Part shown: positions 1-8,355 of the stretch, one piece after another | Layout of the letters: each line of letters begins with the position of its first letter | Numbering within the stretch: the first letter of the stretch is position 1 | Assembly: GCF_001561995.1 (NCBI RefSeq) | Contig: NZ_LLWC01000014.1 | Location: forward strand, 1-32,453 | Source: Polycladidibacter hongkongensis | GTDB taxonomy: Bacteria > Pseudomonadota > Alphaproteobacteria > Rhizobiales > Stappiaceae | Length of the DNA stretch: 32,453 nucleotides | Direction of reading: 5' to 3' | The notes under the pieces: model-generated | The model's input: the letters and a program-made list of their open reading frames with translations, nothing else | What the model was told of the DNA's origin: nothing | The model's database searches: none | Made by a program: the position numbers and the translations under genes

Positions 1-358
1 CCGGTAGGCGCGCCAGTTCCAGCTGGTCATTATGCCAGCGCCTGCGGCGGCTTGGTGCCCATTCCATCCGGCCCTCATAGCCGATAAAGCCGAGCCCCAT
101 ATGTACGGCACGGATATCACCGCGTAACCGCTGCCAGCGTATGCCATCAAAATAGAGCTCATAGAGGTTTGGCACATAGGGCGAGAGGATGCCAAGTCCC
201 GCCTCGCGGATCAGGTGCGGCACCAGTGACGGGCTGGGCGCTGCATAGCGGCTGGGGATCAACTCCACCAGCGTTTGCAGCTTTGCCAGTTGCGCTGCAA
301 TACTGGCAAAGGCGGCTTTTTCTGCGCTTGTCGCACCGCGCCACAATCCTGCTGCCAT
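1..358 (-). CDS. phage tail protein I-like (partial, C-terminus outside window)
   Basis: An open minus-strand frame runs from an ATG at 358 to the window edge without a stop, about 119 codons. The start has a GAGGGGG ribosome site and lies 20 nt after baseplate J, which is where gpI sits in P2/Mu-type tail operons. The protein begins MAAGLWRGATS and contains LSPYVPNLYELYFDGIRWQ and a GLGFIGYEG stretch, typical of the tail protein found next to baseplate J in alphaproteobacterial myoviral prophages. Known gpI proteins form part of the baseplate wedge. The assignment rests mainly on position and on this recalled motif; tail fibre genes would be expected to the left of the window. Confidence 0.7.
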   Translation of the reverse strand, partial: MAAGLWRGATSAEKAAFASIAAQLAKLQTLVELIPSRYAAPSPSLVPHLIREAGLGILSPYVPNLYELYFDGIRWQRLRGDIRAVHMGLGFIGYEGRMEWAPSRRRRWHNDQLELARLP

Positions 359-377
359 TATCGCCCCCTCGCAGCCT

Positions 378-1235
378 TTAGCGACCGCGCCCCATGAAAT
401 GAATTGAAATCTCGCCTAGCGCCAGCGCCTCAGCAGGCCATGCCTCGGTGTCACCTACAGGCGCCACCACCCGCACGTTGCTGATCGCCCCTGCGCCGAT
501 CGACTTTACCGCGGCGATGATATCTGCGTGGTTGAGATCGAGCCCCAGCAAATCCTGCGCATCCCACCACAGCCGCAGCTGGCCCGCAAGATCATCCAGG
601 ATGCTCTCGCTCGCCTCCGGCGTTAGCCAGATATCAAGCGCCACATCAACGGTTTTGCGCACCGCCGAGGCCACATGAAAACGGTCACTGGTGACCTGCT
701 GCGCCATCAGCGCTGTTTCCACCTGCTGCAACAGCGCGCCGCTGGCATGCCCGCCCGTCGCGCTGGAGAGCACCGCCACGTGAATGGCCGGATCGATGCC
801 ATGCGGGTCGGAGTATATTTTAACGTCTCTCACATCTGGCGACGCATCAAAGGCAATCGCTGCATAGCGCTCAGCGGGACCGCCTGCACTACGCCCGGCG
901 ATGTGCCGTTTTATTGCAGCTGCATACTCTGCATCGCTCTCGCCAACCCGGCGAGGCCGATCATAAAATTCGCCCAGCTCAGTCAATCCCGCAGGCGAGG
1001 CATAATCGATCAGGTGCCCGGCATAGGCCGCGTTGATTTCGTCACCAAGCAGCGCTGCCCGGTAAGCTGCCGCCTCGAAAATAATTTTGACAGGATCAGT
1101 TTCCAAGTCGCCCAGATCATAATCAATACCGACAGCAGCAAAACGTGCCCGCACATCCACCATCATCTCAGCGAGGATCGCCTCCGGATCCTGATAGGGC
1201 ACTAATGTGGGCGGCGGGAGTTTCATTGTTTGCAT
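378..1235 (-). CDS. baseplate assembly protein J (gp47-like)
   Basis: The 285-residue protein has the baseplate J/gp47 organisation: an N-terminal segment with LPPPTLVPYQDPEAIL, then a central RPRRVGESDAEYAAAIKRH stretch where the first domain meets the repeated beta domains, then a C-terminal part. In P2 and Mu this protein forms the baseplate wedge together with W/gp25. It lies between the W/gp25 gene and the tail protein I gene, the standard order. The length is close to the P2 J family norm. The start at 1235 is followed by a second possible Met at codon 4; the first is kept. Confidence 0.88.
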   Translation of the reverse strand: MQTMKLPPPTLVPYQDPEAILAEMMVDVRARFAAVGIDYDLGDLETDPVKIIFEAAAYRAALLGDEINAAYAGHLIDYASPAGLTELGEFYDRPRRVGESDAEYAAAIKRHIAGRSAGGPAERYAAIAFDASPDVRDVKIYSDPHGIDPAIHVAVLSSATGGHASGALLQQVETALMAQQVTSDRFHVASAVRKTVDVALDIWLTPEASESILDDLAGQLRLWWDAQDLLGLDLNHADIIAAVKSIGAGAISNVRVVAPVGDTEAWPAEALALGEISIHFMGRGR

Positions 1236-1269
1236 GGATCCACCCTATTTTGCGGTCAGAGGTTTGCCG

Positions 1270-1635
1270 CTAAAGCGAAAATTCGTGGGATGAGGCAACG
1301 CTGCCATCGCCCAAATGGCCGCGCGGCAGGTAATCACCCGAAATCCGCAGGCCCACATTGCCTGCGCGTTTGTCCTCAATGGTCTCTATCGGCTGGATCC
1401 GCCGCACAGCAAAACGCGGTTCATAGAGTTCGATCGCCAGCGCCACGAGAAAGGCGAGCAGCATTTGTCGTTTGCGTGTCTGCGGTTGCATCAGCACACT
1501 GGCCAGCAGCGTTCCAAATTCCTCGCGCAGCACCCGCTCACCGGGCGTTGTCGGCAAGATCACCTCGCTGATACTCTGCTGCACATGGGCGAACCCGTCC
1601 AGCAGCTGTAGATTATGCCGGTTGAGCCCGCTCAT
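1270..1635 (-). CDS. baseplate wedge protein W (gp25/lysozyme-like fold)
   Basis: This 121-residue protein matches the GPW_gp25 family in length and motifs. It has an N-terminal LLDGFAHVQQSISEVILPTTPGERVLREEFGT segment (given here across residues 11-42) containing the conserved I-x-x-I-L-x-T-P-G-E-R and EFG core, followed by a region rich in R and E. In T4 and P2 the family joins the wedge to the tube-proximal baseplate. The start overlaps the stop of the 63-aa gene upstream by ATGA, indicating translational coupling. It belongs to the same tail operon as J and V. Confidence 0.88.
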   Translation of the reverse strand: MSGLNRHNLQLLDGFAHVQQSISEVILPTTPGERVLREEFGTLLASVLMQPQTRKRQMLLAFLVALAIELYEPRFAVRRIQPIETIEDKRAGNVGLRISGDYLPRGHLGDGSVASSHEFSL

Positions 1636-1823
1636 CGCTGCGGCTTTCGCTTGCGAGCTGCAGTTGCAGGCCCCTCCGCATCTGGCTGCGGTGCGCGCTG
1701 AATTAACCCCAGCAACAACAGATGCTGTGCCGCTTCGTCACCAAGGCGCACCTCATCCCCGTCTTTTAACCATCTCCCACCAATACGGCACGGGGCCGCA
1801 CTGCAAAACCGATAGGTTTGCAT
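1632..1823 (-). CDS. small phage protein of unknown function, between V and W
   Basis: A 63-residue frame with a good GGAGA site before the ATG at 1823 and an ATGA overlap with the W/gp25 gene downstream. It starts MQTYRFCSAAPCRIGG, has a leucine-rich middle (LLLLGLIQ, about residues 36-43) and ends in a basic tail (AARKRKPQR). The short N-terminal part followed by GDEVRLGDEAA resembles small barrel-like phage accessory proteins, but I do not recognise a family. Its tight packing into the tail operon supports it being real. Confidence 0.65.
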   Translation of the reverse strand: MQTYRFCSAAPCRIGGRWLKDGDEVRLGDEAAQHLLLLGLIQRAPQPDAEGPATAARKRKPQR

Positions 1824-1858
1824 CGCCTGTCTCCAATTGCTCAGGTTTGAAAATTCAG

Positions 1859-2416
1859 TTAGTTGGGCGGATCGGTATCCGCCTTCCCGCGCTTGATGCC
1901 GCCATGGCTGTGGCTGTGGTCAATACGCTTGCCCGATGATTTCACATGGCCAGCGGAAAATTCGGTATTGCCCTGCTGCGACAGCGTTTTGGCAACTGCG
2001 GCGATACCGGCCTCATCTAGGGTCAGCGAGGTGCCCCCAACGGACAGCCGAATGCTATCATGGCGCAGCTCCAAGCGCATTGCCCCGCCTGAAATCACCA
2101 GCTCCTCGCCGTGCTGCGAGGGGCTGGGCCGGGCCCCATTATAATAGCCCCCCAGCGCCAACAGCCGCGCGCCATCTCCTGCCACGCGCAGCACCAGCAT
2201 GGTCTCGCCAGCGGCCGGCGTCACCCGCACTTTGAATGCCCCTGCCGCCATGTGCAACAGGTCTGCCTCCACGGGCGTCCCCTGCCCATCCAGATCAAGC
2301 GTCACCACCTCGCGCGCCGGATCGTAACCGGTGACACGGGCAAAGCGGGCCTGCTGGCGGTGTTGTCTTTCAAGGGCCGTGAGCCGCCGATCAAGATCAA
2401 GCAGACAGTATTCCAT
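1859..2416 (-). CDS. baseplate spike/assembly protein V (gp45-like)
   Basis: The 185-residue protein has the gpV layout: an N-terminal OB-like domain (about residues 20-95, with DLDGQGTPVEADLLHMAAG), a repetitive beta region typed by ELVISGGAMRLELRHDSIRLSVGG, and a C-terminal tip containing HSHSHGG near residue 170. In P2 gpV and related spikes, histidines of an HxH motif at the apex bind iron and make the membrane-piercing point. The gene abuts the upstream gene, with its ATG immediately following the TAA, and precedes the 63-aa and W genes. Confidence 0.88.
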   Translation of the reverse strand: MEYCLLDLDRRLTALERQHRQQARFARVTGYDPAREVVTLDLDGQGTPVEADLLHMAAGAFKVRVTPAAGETMLVLRVAGDGARLLALGGYYNGARPSPSQHGEELVISGGAMRLELRHDSIRLSVGGTSLTLDEAGIAAVAKTLSQQGNTEFSAGHVKSSGKRIDHSHSHGGIKRGKADTDPPN

Positions 2417-3079
2417 TTACTCTGTCTCCCACATCAAGCCCAGCACCCGCCGCGCGGCGAGGCTGTCATGTGCGCCCATGGCAGCGATCTGCCAATCTGC
2501 AAGCCTGCCATCCCCAGCCATCACCTGCCGCGCCAGTTCGCCAACCTCGCGTACCGCCGCCGTTTCATGGCCGGTGAGATATTCGCAAATTTCGGCATAA
2601 ACCCCGCTGGCACCAGCGCCCATCACCGGCCCGCTAGGCGGGCGGGCAGTGATAAACAATCCGCGAGCCGCGTTGCTAACAGTGCTCCGCTCATCCTCGG
2701 CAGCAAAACTCTCGATCTGCCAGCTGTCGCCCGCTAACCGACGCCACAAATCAGCAGCGCGGCTGTCGGTATCAGCAAGCGCCCAAAACACCCGCTCCTC
2801 CAACAGATCACACCATAGCTCCTCGGCACCATCGCGCGCGGGGCTGTTGTCTGCGCGCGAGGAGGTAATAAACTCGATAATCAGATCTACGGTGGTGCGC
2901 CCCTTACCGCCCGGGGCCCGCACCGCGCGATTGCAGCGCACCACTGCCAGCCCGCCAAGCGGGACACCATCTGTAAGGTTCGTGCCACTCAAATTCGTGT
3001 CATAAACCTGACCTTGCGGGAAGGCGCGCCCGTCCAGTGCCAGTACTGTCAAGGTGCGCAGCAGCAATCGTGCGAGCAT
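2417..3079 (-). CDS. phage neck or tail-completion protein candidate, unknown family
   Basis: A 220-residue protein starting MLARLLLRTLTVLALDG with an AAGGGAAA site 5' of the ATG. It contains a conserved-looking ITSSRAD segment near residue 72 and an alternating acidic helical part. It lies between the FII-like candidate and spike V, where phages with lambda-like heads carry head-tail connector or Mu gp37-like genes. I do not recognise a specific family, so the structural role is inferred from position only. No membrane segment is apparent beyond the short hydrophobic start. Confidence 0.6.
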   Translation of the reverse strand: MLARLLLRTLTVLALDGRAFPQGQVYDTNLSGTNLTDGVPLGGLAVVRCNRAVRAPGGKGRTTVDLIIEFITSSRADNSPARDGAEELWCDLLEERVFWALADTDSRAADLWRRLAGDSWQIESFAAEDERSTVSNAARGLFITARPPSGPVMGAGASGVYAEICEYLTGHETAAVREVGELARQVMAGDGRLADWQIAAMGAHDSLAARRVLGLMWETE

Positions 3080-3102
3080 AGGTTTCCCTTTCGAAAAGAT
3101 GG

Positions 3103-3501
3103 TTATTTCACAAGCTTGAGGGCGCAGAGCAGCCGCTTGCCCGACAGGTCTTCGCTGGTGACAATCGCAAAAATCTGGTCAGCACGGCGGATCCGGTCAT
3201 CGCGGCGCGGGCGGCGCAGCTGCTGCCTGTCAAAATCGGTGGCGTCCAGTATCACGTAGATCTCATGGCCAAAATATTGCGTGACCTGCGCATCATCGCC
3301 ATCGCGGTTTTGCGCGCGGCCCAGCTTGTGGTCATCTGTAAAAAACTCTCCAGAGGTCGCCACAGGGGTTTCACCTGCCTGCACCGCGACGGAGAGGCCA
3401 CCCCGCGCCCGCGCGCGCAGGAGGCAGATCACCGGCTCGGCGAAGGCCGCGCCAAACCGGCGATTGCTCGCAGCAAGCCGCTTGTCAAACGCGCTTGTCA
3501 T
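3103..3501 (-). CDS. head-tail joining protein candidate (FII position)
   Basis: The chosen start, MTSAFDKR at 3501, overlaps the stop of the major capsid gene by one base (TGATG). A longer frame to 3543 would run into the capsid gene and is less likely. The 132-residue product contains a basic segment and QLRRPRRDDRI, recalling the QLRRGD motif of lambda FII, which completes the head so tails can attach. It immediately follows major capsid E, as FII does in lambda. Sequence similarity is too weak for a firm family call. Confidence 0.6.
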   Translation of the reverse strand: MTSAFDKRLAASNRRFGAAFAEPVICLLRARARGGLSVAVQAGETPVATSGEFFTDDHKLGRAQNRDGDDAQVTQYFGHEIYVILDATDFDRQQLRRPRRDDRIRRADQIFAIVTSEDLSGKRLLCALKLVK

Positions 3502-4544
3502 CACTCGGCCTGTAGCTCGGCCAACACCTGCGGCTGATTGCAAACGGCGATGCGGTTCGACTGGCTCTCCAGCTCCCAGCCCTTGCCGTGTTTCAATGGC
3601 TCGATTGAGATTTTTACATCATCGATCTGCTTTGCAGGCTGGTTGATGCTGTCCACATGCAGCGCAGGGGCTGCAAATGTGTGCATCAGGTTGCCGGTGC
3701 CCGTCGGAAACGAGTGGCCAACACCTGCGTCGATGATCGGCGCTTGTTTGGTTTTTTCATTCTCTTTCACTGGCATCGAGCCCGCATACTCACGAAACGT
3801 GATGTTGCCAAATTTGAACATGCGGCCGTAAACGCCGCCAAGCGCGTAGTCCTCAACAGTGCTATGCAAGCGTGAATTCTGCGCGTTCACCACATATTTC
3901 TCAACGTTTTGGTGGCTGATCAGCGCATCGAAAAATTCCGTCGAAACCACCGCCTCAACACCGGACTGGGTTTCATTCATCAGGTTGTCGCGGGTATGTT
4001 TTTGCAGCTCCGCGCATTTTGCCCGCACATCCGTATCCGGTTTATTCAGCTGAAAATTGATGGTTTTTTTATTGATGTCAAACGCGTCATAAAGATCAAG
4101 CAACTGGTTGCCATCACCATCAACCACTTCGCCCCGCAGCATGCCAAGGCGCAAATATTCCAGCGTTAAAGAATGGCTGCGCCGGATCGTTTGCAAAGTG
4201 CGCAGCAACTCCTGATCCACACTGGCTGGCACCAGCTTGCCGCCAACCACTTCAAGCAAATTGTCTGGATCATCAACGAGAATTTGATCCAGCACCGGGA
4301 AATGCGGAATTTCGATAATAATCGCATTTTCCTTGCCCCGCTCGATGGTTTGGCCCGGTGCGCCGCGCTCGCGCGATCCGAGCACCCGAACGATGCCGTC
4401 CTTGACGTCGATGCGCACATAGGTGGATTTCTTGCGCGAGATCGGCGCAATATTCATGGCATTCAGCAGCCCGTAGGTGGTGGGCAGGCGGTTGACCTCG
4501 CGGGTCAAATCCACGGCGCTGTAGCCCATTGCATAATCGGCCAT
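3501..4544 (-). CDS. major capsid protein E
   Basis: The 347-residue protein is a clear member of the lambda gpE family. It has an early VNRLPTTYGLLNAMNIAP stretch, then VLGSRERGAPGQTIERG, and IEIPHFPVLDQILVDD near residue 80. The C-terminal part has FPTGTGNLMHTFAAPALH. Lambda gpE is 341 residues and builds the icosahedral shell. A GAGGA ribosome site lies 8 nt before the ATG. Decoration protein D lies directly upstream and the FII candidate downstream, reproducing the lambda C-D-E-FII order. Confidence 0.93.
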   Translation of the reverse strand: MADYAMGYSAVDLTREVNRLPTTYGLLNAMNIAPISRKKSTYVRIDVKDGIVRVLGSRERGAPGQTIERGKENAIIIEIPHFPVLDQILVDDPDNLLEVVGGKLVPASVDQELLRTLQTIRRSHSLTLEYLRLGMLRGEVVDGDGNQLLDLYDAFDINKKTINFQLNKPDTDVRAKCAELQKHTRDNLMNETQSGVEAVVSTEFFDALISHQNVEKYVVNAQNSRLHSTVEDYALGGVYGRMFKFGNITFREYAGSMPVKENEKTKQAPIIDAGVGHSFPTGTGNLMHTFAAPALHVDSINQPAKQIDDVKISIEPLKHGKGWELESQSNRIAVCNQPQVLAELQAE

Positions 4545-4616
4545 TGGGAGTTCCTCTGGTGTTCTCTTTTGAAAGGGAGTTTGGTTGTTCGCAGCGCAAT
4601 CCTGCGCGCAGATCGC

Positions 4617-5000
4617 CTAGCGCAGTTTGATACCGCGCCCGCGCATGGCTGTTTTCAGCGCTGTTTTTTGCGGTTCGGTGGCCCCTTCCGGCCATTTGAT
4701 CGCGCTTTGCGCCACAATCGCCGGACCATCACTGAGCAGGGTAATGCGCAGGCCTGCACTACCTGCTGCAACGCTGCGCTCCTGAATGGCAAAACCGGCA
4801 AATTTCCCGGCAGCTCCGTTCTCGGTGAGATCAATCGGCTGCGCCTTACCGCCAACAACGGCAAAAATACTGCCAACCTGAATACCAAGCGCTTCTGCAG
4901 GCACTGCCAGAGGGTATTCCTCTCGGCAAAACTGTTGGCTGGTCTCGTATTTCACCAGTGCCGAGGCGCGCTCTGGCGCCTGCATTTTAATTACACCCAT
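4617..5000 (-). CDS. head decoration protein D
   Basis: I use the ATG at 5000 (MGVIKMQ), preceded by an AGGA site, not the longer frame to 5060, whose first 20 residues look like leader. The 127-residue product is slightly longer than lambda D (110) and has the family's pattern: an extended N-terminus, then SIFAVVGGKAQPIDLTENGAAG with the LT-x-NG-AAG element, and a short hydrophobic strand GLRITLLSDGP. D proteins trimerise on the expanded capsid and stabilise it. It sits between the protease/scaffold gene and major capsid E. Confidence 0.88.
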   Translation of the reverse strand: MGVIKMQAPERASALVKYETSQQFCREEYPLAVPAEALGIQVGSIFAVVGGKAQPIDLTENGAAGKFAGFAIQERSVAAGSAGLRITLLSDGPAIVAQSAIKWPEGATEPQKTALKTAMRGRGIKLR

Positions 5001-5079
5001 TGTGTTGTCCTCATGTCTGTGCAGGCTTTGCTGCGCATGGATCAGCGTTCCGCGCGGCACTCATGCCGCGCTGGTCCGG

Positions 5080-5529
5080 TTAGTCCGCCAATTGTGCCTC
5101 TATCAGCTGGCTCAAGCCGCTTTTCGCGGCTGAAGTGTTTGCGCCGCTTTGGGCAAGGTCGCCTTGCGCCGCATCCTGCTGCGTTTTATGCGCAATCCAC
5201 TGCTGCGCCCCGCTTGGCGCGTTCTCACGCCCCGCCCCCTCTTCTGCGCCGTCTTTTTCAGCGGCCGCCAGCATTTTTGTCGCGGTAGCCACATCCAGCC
5301 CCGCCTCAATAGCAGCCCCTGCCTGCGCGGGGCGGAGCTGTGCTTCCGGCAGAGCCAGGATGGCGCTCACCCGTTCCCGCTCAGTGCTAACACCTGCCGC
5401 CGTCGCTTTTGCCAGTTCCGCCGCGTTTGCAGGCGCTGTGTTGTTGCTGCCGCTGTCGGCCGCAGCATTAACATCGGCCTGCGGTTGGCTGTTGTCGGCC
5501 ACCCCTTGCGGGGCTGTTGCATTGCTCAT
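5080..5529 (-). CDS. nested in-frame scaffold protein (Nu3-like)
   Basis: Inside the protease gene, in the same frame, ATG at 5529 is preceded by an ideal AGGAGA site at 7 nt spacing. It would give a 149-residue protein identical to the C-terminal third of the protease. This segment is low-complexity Ala/Gln/Asn at first, then has helices (residues about 55-100) and a helical C-terminus ending LIEAQLAD. In lambda, Nu3 is made from an internal start in C and acts as the scaffold that templates the head and is then degraded. The arrangement is seen directly; the function is inferred from lambda. Confidence 0.75.
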   Translation of the reverse strand: MSNATAPQGVADNSQPQADVNAAADSGSNNTAPANAAELAKATAAGVSTERERVSAILALPEAQLRPAQAGAAIEAGLDVATATKMLAAAEKDGAEEGAGRENAPSGAQQWIAHKTQQDAAQGDLAQSGANTSAAKSGLSQLIEAQLAD

Positions 5530-6444
5530 GTTCGTGTCTCCTATGTGCTGCGCTTTTTGATTGCGGCCAGCGCGGGCCGCACTTAGGTGCCGGAGGCGCG
5601 CCAGCGCCTCGCTATAGCTGGCGATACCATCGGCCAGCCCCGCCTCAACCGCCGCCTGCCCGCGAAACATGCGGGCCTGCGTTTCCCGTACGGACTGTTC
5701 AGATATCCCCCGCGCCTGTGCCACATGCAGGCAAAAGTCATCGTAAAGCCCGTCAATGTCGGCCTGTAGATTGGCCCGCGCCGGATCGCTCAAGGGTGCA
5801 TGTGGATTGCCATCTATTTTTCGCGCGCCCGCATGCAGGTAGGTGTAGTTTTTGCCTGCCTGTTTATCCGCCCCGCTCTGGTCCAGATGCAGCGCCACCA
5901 CGCCGATGGATCCCACCGAGGCCGAGGGGGCGAGCAGGATTTCATCACAGCCGCAAGCCAGCGCATAGGCAGCACTGGCGGCATATGAATTGGCATAGGC
6001 GATAACCGGTTTGCTCGCTGCAAGCCGTTTAATCTCGCTAGCAAGGGCAAACACCCCGCCTGCCTCACCGCCGCCGCTATCGATATCAAGTAGCACACCG
6101 TTTGCATCAGCGTCCGCGCCCGCTTGGCGCAAAAGCTCTGCCGTCCCTTCATAGGAAATCAGGCCCGAGCGGGAATTCAGCCAGCTGCCACGATTTACCA
6201 GAGAACCGACGATTGTGATTACGGCCATACCCTGATCGATCTGATAGAGATAACGATCCTTATCTATTCGCGGCGCACCGGAAAAGCGGTTTGCTTCCAG
6301 AGGGACGGCCTCGGGCCCACTTGCACCCTCCAGCCCGATCCGCCCGCCAAGCACTCCGGCGAGCACCTGCAGCTTGTCCTGTGCCAGTAACAGCGGCGTT
6401 CCCAGCGCGAGCTGCGCCACCTGCGGTAAATAATTAGCGCTCAC
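5080..6444 (-). CDS. S49-family capsid maturation protease (lambda gpC-like)
   Basis: The start chosen is GTG at 6444, with GAGGAGA 6 nt upstream; it overlaps the end of the portal gene by 11 bases. The longer frame to 6489 has no site. The 454-residue product has an SppA-like domain at about residues 60-280: a LDIDSGGG oxyanion loop near 119-126, a nucleophile Ser157 in SYAASAAY, and a likely general-base Lys209 in GARKIDGNP. S49 proteases cut the scaffold and portal during head maturation. The last 150 residues are an Ala/Gln-rich linker and helical part that matches the nested scaffold frame. Confidence 0.9.
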   Translation of the reverse strand: MSANYLPQVAQLALGTPLLLAQDKLQVLAGVLGGRIGLEGASGPEAVPLEANRFSGAPRIDKDRYLYQIDQGMAVITIVGSLVNRGSWLNSRSGLISYEGTAELLRQAGADADANGVLLDIDSGGGEAGGVFALASEIKRLAASKPVIAYANSYAASAAYALACGCDEILLAPSASVGSIGVVALHLDQSGADKQAGKNYTYLHAGARKIDGNPHAPLSDPARANLQADIDGLYDDFCLHVAQARGISEQSVRETQARMFRGQAAVEAGLADGIASYSEALARLRHLSAARAGRNQKAQHIGDTNMSNATAPQGVADNSQPQADVNAAADSGSNNTAPANAAELAKATAAGVSTERERVSAILALPEAQLRPAQAGAAIEAGLDVATATKMLAAAEKDGAEEGAGRENAPSGAQQWIAHKTQQDAAQGDLAQSGANTSAAKSGLSQLIEAQLAD

Positions 6445-8023
6445 GGCCTGTCTCCTCATCTGGTTCGCTTTGCGCGGGGTTTCCGCCACTGGCAGCCCCC
6501 GCTAGCGGCTGCAGGCGCGGGTGGACGAGGCCGCGCGCTTCATGATCGGCAATCTCGCGGGCTAATTGCTCGCTCTGGTCGTCATAATCGATGCCGTCCT
6601 CGGCCAGCGCCTGCGTCAGCGTTGTGCGCCCCAGCGCAAGGTTTTGCGCCAGCGCGCGCGCGTCTTTTGCAGGATCCGCGCTGCCGCGCCCCGGACCGAG
6701 CCACTGACCGGCCACATAAGCGGTGGGCCGTTGCCAAAAACTGGCGGCACCCTTTGGCGGGGCAATGGCCCCGCTGGCGATGCCATCCTCAATAACTGCG
6801 GCCAGCCACGGGCGGCAAAACTGTGCCACAAATCCCGCCCGCTCGCAGGTAAACCCGCGCCACACATTCAGCATCGCGCCGCGCCAGCCGGAATAGCTGA
6901 GCTTGGAATAGTCGCCCGTCAGCATCTCAACCGACAGATCAAAGGCGCTGGCAATATTGCGCAGCGCCGCCATCTCAAAAGCGTCATAACTGGACGATGG
7001 CCGCGCCGGATTGGTGAAATTGACTTTCTCCCCGGTGGCCAGCTGCATCACCTGCACCCCGTCCATCTGGATCGGGTGGTCTTTGTGATGCCCCTCGCGC
7101 TCTACAGCGAGCGTATCCATGTACTGCGCCGCGGCCCTACCGTCGTCATTCTCGCCAAGTAGCTCGGCCAGCACCGAGTGATCCGCGCTGCTTTCAATAA
7201 AAGCGGCCAGCGTTGCATTCAGCGTTGCCGCCTGTAATTCCGCCTCGTCGAATTTTCCCAGTTGCCGCAGTTTTTTAACAATCGGCGCCACGGGCGAGCG
7301 GCCACGAATTTCGCCAATATCGCCCGCATAGAAATAGTGCAGCACGCGGCGGCTGCCATCGCGATCATAACGCGGCACCCGAACGCTCTTTTCGCGTGGC
7401 AGCACAAGCCCATCATCCGGATGCGCCCCAAGGAAATGATAGGCCACCGGCCCGCCAAACCGGTCCAGCTCGATACCATCACGAAAGCGCGTGGTTTCCA
7501 GCTGCCCTGTAGGCTGGGCCAGTTGCTGCGAGTGAATGAGCTCCACGGCTATATTGGAAACGCCCCCGCGCGGCAAAAACCGCAGGCGCGCCAACGCATC
7601 CCCGTGCCACAGACTGTGCCGGAGCGCCAGCGCCATAATCTGACCACCTGAAAGCCGCCCCGCCGCATCGCAGCGGTGTTCCAGATCCTCAATTGAGGCC
7701 CGCCAATGGCTCTCGATCTGCCGGGCAAGTTGTTTGGCCGCATCCTGCGAAATGCCAAGACTGATCGCGTCCGGCCGCGATGAAAAATTCAGCCCGGCAC
7801 CGATTATACCATCGACTTTCCGCCGCACCGCCGCCGATGCCCAGGGGTTGTTGCGCGAAAGGTCGGCAACGCGGGCAGATAACGGCTCGCGGTCAGCCTC
7901 AAGCGCCGCTTGCGGGCTCACACGCGGCGCGTAATAGCCGGAAAGCGCTGGATGCGTGCGGCTGGCGGCCTCATAGGCCCCGCGCCCGCCCAACCAGCGG
8001 CTGCTAAATAACGATTTTAACAT
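6434..8023 (-). CDS. portal protein (lambda gpB family)
   Basis: The 529-residue product has the lambda-portal signatures: an N-terminal LSRNNPWASAAVRRKVDGIIGAG segment (residues about 54-76), HSLWHGDALARLRFLP, and a central DRFGGPVAYHFLGAHPDD strand region. Lambda B is 533 residues. It forms the dodecameric vertex through which DNA enters and to which the tail attaches. The start at 8023 has an AGGA site. It follows gpW and overlaps the start of the protease gene. Confidence 0.93.
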   Translation of the reverse strand: MLKSLFSSRWLGGRGAYEAASRTHPALSGYYAPRVSPQAALEADREPLSARVADLSRNNPWASAAVRRKVDGIIGAGLNFSSRPDAISLGISQDAAKQLARQIESHWRASIEDLEHRCDAAGRLSGGQIMALALRHSLWHGDALARLRFLPRGGVSNIAVELIHSQQLAQPTGQLETTRFRDGIELDRFGGPVAYHFLGAHPDDGLVLPREKSVRVPRYDRDGSRRVLHYFYAGDIGEIRGRSPVAPIVKKLRQLGKFDEAELQAATLNATLAAFIESSADHSVLAELLGENDDGRAAAQYMDTLAVEREGHHKDHPIQMDGVQVMQLATGEKVNFTNPARPSSSYDAFEMAALRNIASAFDLSVEMLTGDYSKLSYSGWRGAMLNVWRGFTCERAGFVAQFCRPWLAAVIEDGIASGAIAPPKGAASFWQRPTAYVAGQWLGPGRGSADPAKDARALAQNLALGRTTLTQALAEDGIDYDDQSEQLAREIADHEARGLVHPRLQPLAGAASGGNPAQSEPDEETGRER

Positions 8024-8092
8024 TGATGTATCCTAGCGCCGCAGAGAATGCGCAATAGTCAGCCTTGTTGGAGGCTGCAAACAAGTTGCCCC

Positions 8093-8329
8093 TCAAAAAA
8101 CCACAGTTCGGGAGCTGCGCCCGCTGCGCCGCGCCAAGCCCAACTGTGCCCGCAAGCGGGCAATATAGCCCTGCAATTGGCGCAGGTTTGTGGGCCGATA
8201 TTCGACCTCGCGCCCGCTCTCGGAGCGCAGGCGCACCTCCTGCGCCCCCAGCGCCAACTGGTGCTCCGCCTCCTCTGCCTGCATCAGGCGCTGTGTCATG
8301 AGCGCCCGCTCGGCCTCGCTTAGTTGCAT
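8093..8329 (-). CDS. head-tail joining protein gpW
   Basis: The ATG at 8329, with an AGGA site 8 nt upstream, gives 78 residues. An alternative GTG start at 8356 overlaps the terminase stop but has no clear site. The protein matches lambda gpW in size and pattern: a helical N-terminus, a GREVEYRPTNLRQLQGYI segment aligning with the RVEFTATSVSDLKKYI part of gpW, and a C-terminal basic tail RRSGRSSRT. gpW binds the portal connector after packaging. Its position between terminase and portal is the lambda position. Confidence 0.85.
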   Translation of the reverse strand: MQLSEAERALMTQRLMQAEEAEHQLALGAQEVRLRSESGREVEYRPTNLRQLQGYIARLRAQLGLARRSGRSSRTVVF

Positions 8330-8355
8330 GGGGTCGGTCCTGTCGTTCTGGTTCA

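Noticed and set aside
675-1205. Plus-strand frame of 176 codons
   Set aside because: Shadow of baseplate J with no protein-like features; similar shadows occur throughout the minus-strand operon.
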